A stretch of 64,000 nt of DNA from positions 1-64,000 of the forward strand of contig NZ_JACOFT010000003.1 of the NCBI RefSeq assembly GCF_014699135.1, given 5' to 3'. The notes below the pieces were generated by a model. That model saw only the letters and a program-made list of their open reading frames with translations. It was not told the DNA's origin and ran no database searches. The DNA is from Cognatundibacterium aquatile (GTDB lineage: Bacteria > Pseudomonadota > Gammaproteobacteria > Burkholderiales > Burkholderiaceae_D). Position numbers and translations under genes: made by a program. Shown piece by piece: positions 58,821 through 64,000 of this stretch (its first letter is position 1; each line of letters begins with the position of its first letter).

Positions 58821-61583
58821 ATGTCATTCCTGACCAAGATATTCGGCAGCCGCAATCAGCGGCTTTTGAAGCAATACCAAAAGACGGTGCGTGAGATCAA
58901 CGCATTGGAACCTCAGCTGGAAACTCTGTCGGACGAGGCTTTACAAGCCAAGACTGCTGAATTTAAAGCCCGTGTCGCGAAAGGTGAAACCTTAGACAGT
59001 TTGCTGGTAGAAGCATTTGCGGTGTGCCGCGAAGCCAGTAAGCGCGTCCTGAAAATGCGCCACTTTGATGTGCAGATGATAGGCGGTATGGTTCTGCACT
59101 ACGGCAAAATTGCAGAGATGGGTACCGGCGAAGGTAAAACCCTGATGGGAACCCTGCCGATTTATCTGAATGCTTTGTCCGGCAAGGGCGTGCATGTGGT
59201 GACGGTGAATGATTACCTCGCGCAGCGCGATGCCGAATGGATGGGGCAACTCTATGGCTGGCTGGGATTGACGACCGGTATCAATCTGTCGCAACTCGAT
59301 CACGATGCCAAGCAGGGCGCGTACGCCTCCGATATCACCTACGGCACGAATAACGAATTCGGTTTCGATTACTTGCGTGACAACATGGTGTTTGAAGCGA
59401 AAGAGCGCGTACAACGCGGCCTGAATTTCGCCGTTGTCGATGAGGTCGATTCGATTCTGATCGATGAAGCGCGGACACCGCTGATTATTTCCGGTCAGGC
59501 CGAAAATCACACCGAACTGTATTACAAGATTAATGAAGTGCCGAAACTGCTGACCTTGCAGATCGGCGAAGAAACGCCGGATGGCAAAGGCCAGATCGAA
59601 GTTCCGGGCGACTACACCAAAGATGAAAAAGCGCATCAGGTCTTGCTGACCGAAGCTGGTCACGACAAGGCAGAAAAAATTCTGACGCAGATGGGCTTGT
59701 TGCCGGAAGGCGCATCGCTGTATGACGCGGCGCATATCAGCCTGATCCATCATCTGTACGCAGCTTTGCGTGCGCACGCCTTGTATTTCAAAGACCAGCA
59801 CTATGTGGTGCTGGATGATGAAATCGTCATCGTTGATGAATTCACCGGCCGTATGATGACAGGCCGCCGCTGGTCTGATGGTTTGCATCAGGCGGTTGAA
59901 GCGAAAGAGGGCGTGAAGATTCAGAATGAGAATCAGACACTGGCCTCGATCACATTCCAGAATTACTTCCGTATGTACACCAGGCTGTCAGGCATGACAG
60001 GTACAGCCGATACCGAAGCGTATGAATTCCAGGAAATCTACGGTCTGGAAACCGTTGTGATTCCGCCGAATCGTCCTTCGCAACGTAAAGACCGTCAGGA
60101 TCAGGTGTATAAATCCGCCGACGAGAAATATGGCGCGATGCTGAAAGACATACAGGATTGCTACGAACGTGGTCAGCCTGTGCTGGTTGGTACCACATCG
60201 ATTGAAAATTCCGAATTGTTATCTGACATTCTGACCAAGGCCAAATTGCCGCACAACGTGCTGAATGCGAAACAGCATGCACGTGAAGCGGAAATCGTGG
60301 CGCAGGCGGGTCGCCCGAAAGCGATCACGATTGCGACGAACATGGCGGGTCGCGGTACGGATATCGTGCTCGGTGGTAACGTCGCCAAGCAGGTGCAGCT
60401 GATCGAAGCGAATCCGGCGTTGTCGGATGCTGAGAAACAGGCGCAGTCGCAACAATTGCGCGACGAGTGGAAATCACTCAATGAGCAGGTGGTGAATGCC
60501 GGTGGTTTGCATATCGTCGGTACCGAGCGTCACGAATCACGCCGTGTTGATAATCAGTTGCGCGGTCGTTCCGGTCGTCAGGGCGATCCTGGCTCCAGCC
60601 GTTTCTATCTGTCGCTGGACGATCAGTTGCTGCGCATTTTTGCCGGTGACCGCGTGCGCGCAATCATGGAACGCCTGAAAATGCCGGAAGGCGAACCGAT
60701 TGAAGCGGGCATCGTTTCGCGCTCGATAGAATCTGCTCAGCGTAAAGTGGAAGCACGCAATTTCGACGTGCGTAAGCAATTGCTGGAATACGATGACGTT
60801 GCCAACGATCAGCGTAAAGTGATTTACCAGCAGCGTAATGAATTGCTGGAAGCGCACGACATGACGGAACTGATGTCGTCGTTGCGTCACGGTATGTTTG
60901 CCGATGTGGTGCACATGTATGTGCCGCCGGGTTCGGTCGAAGAGCAGTGGGATATTCCAGGTCTGGAAGCGGCACTGTCGTCTGAATGGGCATTGGATCT
61001 GCCGCTGGCCAGCATGGTGGAAAAAGAACCGAATCTGACCGGCGAAGATATTCTTGAGCGCGTGCAGCAAGCCGTGAACGCAAGCTACGAAGAAAAAATC
61101 GCGATCGTCGGTAAAGAATCTTTCGCTGGCTTCGAGCGCAGCGTCATGTTGCAAAGCATAGACAGCCACTGGCGTGAACATCTGGCGGCATTGGATCATC
61201 TGCGTCAGGGTATCCATCTGCGCGGTTACGCACAGAAAAATCCTAAGCAAGAATACAAGCGCGAAGCGTTTGAATTATTCTCGCAAATGCTGGATCTGAT
61301 CAAAAACGACGTGGTTCGCACTGTGGTGACTGTCCGTATCCAGTCGCGTGAAGAAATCGAAGCGGCGGAAGAACAAATGGCGCAATCCCAAGTCGGCAAC
61401 GTGCATTACCAACATGCTGACTTTGATGAAAACGCATCACCGGAAGAAATGCTGGCACCATCTGCAGCGACGAATAACGGTGGCCAGCAGGAAATCACGT
61501 ATGCGTTGAAGGTCGGCCGTAATGATCCTTGCCCTTGCGGCAGCGGTAAAAAATACAAGCAATGCCACGGCAAACTGGCGTGA
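58821..61583 (+). CDS. secA: Preprotein translocase ATPase SecA
   Basis: The 920-residue motor drives protein export through SecYEG. It shows [24 protein letters not shown] (Walker A near residue 105), [21 protein letters not shown] (Walker B), the preprotein cross-linking region, [31 protein letters not shown] and a C-terminal zinc-binding tail [18 protein letters not shown]. It is followed by a strong terminator and ends its transcript. No SecM-like arrest peptide lies upstream; the 170-bp leader has only small hairpins. Confidence 0.98.
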   Translation: MSFLTKIFGSRNQRLLKQYQKTVREINALEPQLETLSDEALQAKTAEFKARVAKGETLDSLLVEAFAVCREASKRVLKMRHFDVQMIGGMVLHYGKIAEMGTGEGKTLMGTLPIYLNALSGKGVHVVTVNDYLAQRDAEWMGQLYGWLGLTTGINLSQLDHDAKQGAYASDITYGTNNEFGFDYLRDNMVFEAKERVQRGLNFAVVDEVDSILIDEARTPLIISGQAENHTELYYKINEVPKLLTLQIGEETPDGKGQIEVPGDYTKDEKAHQVLLTEAGHDKAEKILTQMGLLPEGASLYDAAHISLIHHLYAALRAHALYFKDQHYVVLDDEIVIVDEFTGRMMTGRRWSDGLHQAVEAKEGVKIQNENQTLASITFQNYFRMYTRLSGMTGTADTEAYEFQEIYGLETVVIPPNRPSQRKDRQDQVYKSADEKYGAMLKDIQDCYERGQPVLVGTTSIENSELLSDILTKAKLPHNVLNAKQHAREAEIVAQAGRPKAITIATNMAGRGTDIVLGGNVAKQVQLIEANPALSDAEKQAQSQQLRDEWKSLNEQVVNAGGLHIVGTERHESRRVDNQLRGRSGRQGDPGSSRFYLSLDDQLLRIFAGDRVRAIMERLKMPEGEPIEAGIVSRSIESAQRKVEARNFDVRKQLLEYDDVANDQRKVIYQQRNELLEAHDMTELMSSLRHGMFADVVHMYVPPGSVEEQWDIPGLEAALSSEWALDLPLASMVEKEPNLTGEDILERVQQAVNASYEEKIAIVGKESFAGFERSVMLQSIDSHWREHLAALDHLRQGIHLRGYAQKNPKQEYKREAFELFSQMLDLIKNDVVRTVVTVRIQSREEIEAAEEQMAQSQVGNVHYQHADFDENASPEEMLAPSAATNNGGQQEITYALKVGRNDPCPCGSGKKYKQCHGKLA

Positions 61584-61602
61584 TGCAAGTCTGACTTTAG
61601 TG

Positions 61603-61788
61603 TCACGAATTGAAAAAGGGATGAAGAAATTCATCCCTTTTTTTATGGGCATTTTCTTGCACGATCAACATCGTGCGGTTTGTCGCCGTAGCGGCTGCGT
61701 TTGTCTTGGTCATTGTGGCGGCATCCTTGCCTGCACTGACATAGCCGGTAATCTGGTCTGCAACGGCTTTTTTTGCTCCAAAATGCAT
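61603..61788 (-). other. Weak 61-codon frame whose ribosome binding site lies in repeat copy D
   Basis: On the minus strand an ATG at 61788 follows the GGGGGGAG end of repeat copy D by seven bases. The frame reads MHFGAKKAVADQITGYV and runs into the secA terminator hairpin, which is unusual for a real gene. It matches nothing I recognise and is probably chance. Confidence 0.15.
61613..61645 (+). terminator. secA terminator
   Basis: AAAAAGGGATGAA-GAAA-TTCATCCCTTTTT is a 13-bp perfect stem followed by more T. Confidence 0.93.
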
Positions 61789-62047
61789 TAAAAATACTCC
61801 CCCCTAGTATCTTAAAAACCCCAATGTTTATGCTGAGGTTAAGCCGATTTCTATAAAAACAGGGGGGAGTATGCGTTTTAACCGCTTCTTTTACGAAGAA
61901 TCGCGCTGATGTCATCCAGATAATCGCCTGACTTTGCAACGACGGATTGCCGCCATGCAGCATCAGAAGGCAGTGCCAGTCAGCGCCGGTTTATTGCATA
62001 CTGCGGGTTCTGCTTTCTAATTTTTGTTCACTACTCCGGGTCTTGTG
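61646..62047. other. Gap between secA and the acyl-CoA dehydrogenase gene
   Basis: Apart from repeat copy D, this roughly 400-bp stretch shows no convincing gene on either strand. Short frames exist but lack ribosome binding sites, or overlap the repeat. Confidence 0.55.
61794..61872 (-). repeat. Dispersed 80-bp inverted-repeat element, copy D
   Basis: The copy is in the same orientation as copy C. It begins ATACTCCCCCCCTAGTATC, has the core AATGTTTATGCTGAGGTTAA and ends ACAGGGGGGAGTAT. It lies in the gap between secA and the acyl-CoA dehydrogenase gene. Confidence 0.9.
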
Positions 62048-63256
62048 ATGAATCTGAATCTGAGTGTTGCCGATGGCATGTTCCGTGATGAAGTGCAGGC
62101 GTTTTTGGCGCGTGCTTTACCGGCCGATATCCGCGATAAAGTCTTGAATGGCTGGAAGCTGGAACGCGATGACTATGTACGCTGGCAAAAGATTTTATTC
62201 GCGCAAGGCTGGGGTGGTAGTTCCTGGCCGCAGCAGTTTGGCGGCACCGGCTGGACTGCCGTACAAAAATATCTGTTTGAAGAAGCCTGTGCCGCAGCCG
62301 GTGCGCCACGCCTGCCGCCATTCGGCATCAAGATGGTGGCGCCGGTGCTGATGGCGTTTGGCTCGCCGCAGCAGCAACAACGCCATCTGCCCAAAATTCT
62401 GTCGGCGGATGAGTGGTGGTGTCAGGGCTATTCCGAGCCGGGTGCGGGCTCCGATCTGGCGGCAGTGAAAACCAGCGCCGCCAGAATGCGTGATGCCGAC
62501 GGCGAATATTATCTCGTCAACGGGCAGAAAACCTGGACCACACTGGCGCAGTACGCCGACTGGATTTTTTGTCTGGTGCGCACCGATAAAGAGGTCAAGC
62601 CGCAGCGCGGCATTTCTTTCCTGCTGATCGATATGAAGTCGCCGGGAATTACGGTGCGCCCGATTATCACGATGGATGGCGCGCATGAGATTAACGAAGT
62701 CTGGTTTGATCAGGTTCGGGTGCCGGCAGAAAATCTGGTCGGGCAGGAAAATCAGGGCTGGACCTATGCCAAGTTTTTACTGGGCCATGAGCGCACCAAT
62801 ATCGCCGGAATAGGCATAGCCAAACGTGAACTGGGACGCCTGAAAAAGCTGGCGCTCACTCGATACAAGAATGGCTTGCCCTTGCTCGCGGACCCGCAGT
62901 TTGCGCAGCGCGTGGCGCAGGTGGAAATTGATCTGATGGCGCTGGAAATCACCAATCTGCGCGTGCTGTCAGCAGAAGCCAGCCAGCGCGCGCCGGGGCC
63001 GGAAGCATCGATACTGAAAATCAAAGGGACAGAAATTCAGCAAACCATCAGCGAATTATTGATGCAGGCATTGGGGCCGCAGGCACAGCCATTTCAGCCG
63101 GAAACTGCGATGTACGGATATGACGGCGATGCAGCGAACGATGGCGATGCACGTTCGCTCGGTGCGAACTATTTCAATCTGCGCAAGTTATCGATTTACG
63201 GCGGTTCTAACGAGATACAAAAAAATATCATTGCCCAGATGATGATGGGCTTGTAA
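62048..63256 (+). CDS. Acyl-CoA dehydrogenase family protein
   Basis: The 402-residue flavoenzyme oxidises an acyl-CoA to the enoyl-CoA. It has the N-terminal helical domain, the FAD-binding middle with WCQGYSEPGAGSDLAAVKTSA and VNGQKTWTTLAQYADWIFCLVRTD, a loop with FDQVRVPAENLVGQENQGWTYAKFLLGHERTNIAG, and a C-terminal domain ending YGGSNEIQKNIIAQMMMGL. Its sequence is of the type found in steroid or pimeloyl-like acyl-CoA dehydrogenases, so the substrate is not clear. Start is uncertain: the ATG at 62048 lacks a strong ribosome binding site, and in-frame TTG (62024) and GTG (62045) codons lie upstream. Confidence 0.9.
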   Translation: MNLNLSVADGMFRDEVQAFLARALPADIRDKVLNGWKLERDDYVRWQKILFAQGWGGSSWPQQFGGTGWTAVQKYLFEEACAAAGAPRLPPFGIKMVAPVLMAFGSPQQQQRHLPKILSADEWWCQGYSEPGAGSDLAAVKTSAARMRDADGEYYLVNGQKTWTTLAQYADWIFCLVRTDKEVKPQRGISFLLIDMKSPGITVRPIITMDGAHEINEVWFDQVRVPAENLVGQENQGWTYAKFLLGHERTNIAGIGIAKRELGRLKKLALTRYKNGLPLLADPQFAQRVAQVEIDLMALEITNLRVLSAEASQRAPGPEASILKIKGTEIQQTISELLMQALGPQAQPFQPETAMYGYDGDAANDGDARSLGANYFNLRKLSIYGGSNEIQKNIIAQMMMGL

Positions 63257-63413
63257 TGTCCCGCGCCGGAAGAGGCGGATGCTGCGGGCATTTGCTTCTG
63301 TTATCCGCTTATGTCATCCATTTTTGTCATTCATTCCCAGTGCTGATTTTGCCGTTCGCTGAACAATAAAATGTCCTACAATGGCAGCTTGATTTCATCG
63401 CAAGGAAACTATC

Positions 63414-64000
63414 ATGGCCGTCAATTCTCCCGTCCCTGTCGCTGCTGATCTGAAACCGGTTGCCGGTATTCGTCTGGGGCATGCCGAAGCAGGTATCCGC
63501 AAAGCTAACCGCAAAGATGTGCTGGTCATGGAACTGGCACCGACGGCAACTGTGTCCGGCGTCTTCACGACCAATCGTTTTTGCGCCGCGCCGGTACAGG
63601 TCTCGAAAGCCCATCTGGAAGGCATGCACATGGCGTCCGCCCCTATTCGTGCACTGGTGGTGAATACCGGCAATGCGAATGCGGGAACTGGCGACGCCGG
63701 ATTGGCGGCGGCGAATGCGACTTGTGCTGCGCTGGCGGATTTGCTGGGTTGTGAGGCAGCGCAGATTCTGCCGTTTTCCACCGGCGTGATTCTGGAACCT
63801 TTGCCTGTTGATCGTCTGGTGGCCGGTTTGCCGCAAGCGATTGCCAATCTGAAAGAAGACAACTGGTTCTTCGCTGCCGAAGCGATTATGACGACGGATA
63901 CGCAGCCGAAAGCGGCATCCGCAACCGTAGAGATAGCCGGTAAAACCGTCACCATGACCGGCATCAGTAAAGGCGCCGGCATGATCAAGCCGAATATGGC
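63414..64000 (+). CDS. argJ: Glutamate N-acetyltransferase/amino-acid acetyltransferase, cut by window end
   Basis: The first 195 residues of ArgJ are present, opening [30 protein letters not shown]. It transfers acetyl from acetylornithine to glutamate in arginine synthesis. Typical segments are [51 protein letters not shown] and [17 protein letters not shown]. The window ends at [11 protein letters not shown], just before the threonine where the family's precursor cuts itself. AAGGAA precedes the ATG at 63414. The order secA...argJ is conserved in related bacteria. Confidence 0.95.
   Translation, partial: MAVNSPVPVAADLKPVAGIRLGHAEAGIRKANRKDVLVMELAPTATVSGVFTTNRFCAAPVQVSKAHLEGMHMASAPIRALVVNTGNANAGTGDAGLAAANATCAALADLLGCEAAQILPFSTGVILEPLPVDRLVAGLPQAIANLKEDNWFFAAEAIMTTDTQPKAASATVEIAGKTVTMTGISKGAGMIKPNM

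Noticed and set aside
61643-61963. A 106-codon minus-strand frame after secA
   Set aside because: It runs through repeat copy D and has the composition of an out-of-frame reading.

Overview
The window looks like an ordinary housekeeping stretch of a betaproteobacterial chromosome, most likely Burkholderiales and probably an Oxalobacteraceae relative of moderate GC. The reasons are the neighbour sets dciA/M23 peptidase/secA/argJ, tyrS/M23 peptidase/anmK and dusB/fis/purH/ruvC/ruvA/ruvB, a coq7-type ubiquinone hydroxylase, and trimeric 'Gram-negative' porins. It opens inside the 3' end of a 5S rRNA, so an rRNA operon lies to the left. It closes inside argJ. I found no phage, insertion sequence, CRISPR array, toxin-antitoxin pair or defence system.

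Layout. 1-8.3 kb: 5S rRNA end and terminator, a PagL-like lipid A deacylase, a beta-hydroxyacid dehydrogenase, a molybdopterin oxidoreductase, an acyl-CoA ligase (fadD), and a yciA-phoD pair. 8.5-17.7 kb: an ATM1-type ABC exporter with a LysR regulator, then glutamate dehydrogenase followed by two paralogous binding proteins and the rest of a glutamate/aspartate-type ABC importer. Uptake and catabolism of glutamate are therefore neighbours. 17.9-24.6 kb: pyrC, a DUF3025 gene, two chemoreceptors flanking a small YdcH-like gene with a convincing FNR-type promoter, and a DUF2147 gene. 24.8-30 kb: valS and a TPR-GGDEF diguanylate cyclase. 30-34.7 kb: a TPP riboswitch and thiC-thiS-thiG-thiD-thiE. 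35-42.4 kb: uvrD, a putative Na+/H+ antiporter, coq7 and two porins. 42.7-50.8 kb: a minus-strand block of ruvB, ruvA, ruvC, purH, fis, dusB, a histidine phosphatase, dtd and tyrS. 51-64 kb: a second M23 peptidase locus with anmK, a DsbA-like protein and an aldo/keto reductase, a GcvA-like regulator, a cobalamin adenosyltransferase, then dciA, an M23 peptidase, secA, an acyl-CoA dehydrogenase and partial argJ.

The most interesting non-coding signal is a family of four dispersed copies of an approximately 80-bp element (6126, 17744, 34722 and 61794). Its ends are inverted repeats of the ATACTCCCCCC / GGGGGGAGTAT type, its internal core contains TTTATGCYGA, and two copies lie in each orientation. 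All four sit in intergenic gaps just after operons. No transposase is present, so they behave like a MITE- or REP-type family. Other regulatory signals seen by eye are the thiC riboswitch with a hairpin that can hide the ribosome binding site, a LexA-like dyad before ruvA, an FNR-like class II promoter before the YdcH-like gene, a leader ORF overlapping the adenosyltransferase start, and several strong hairpins without U-tracts.
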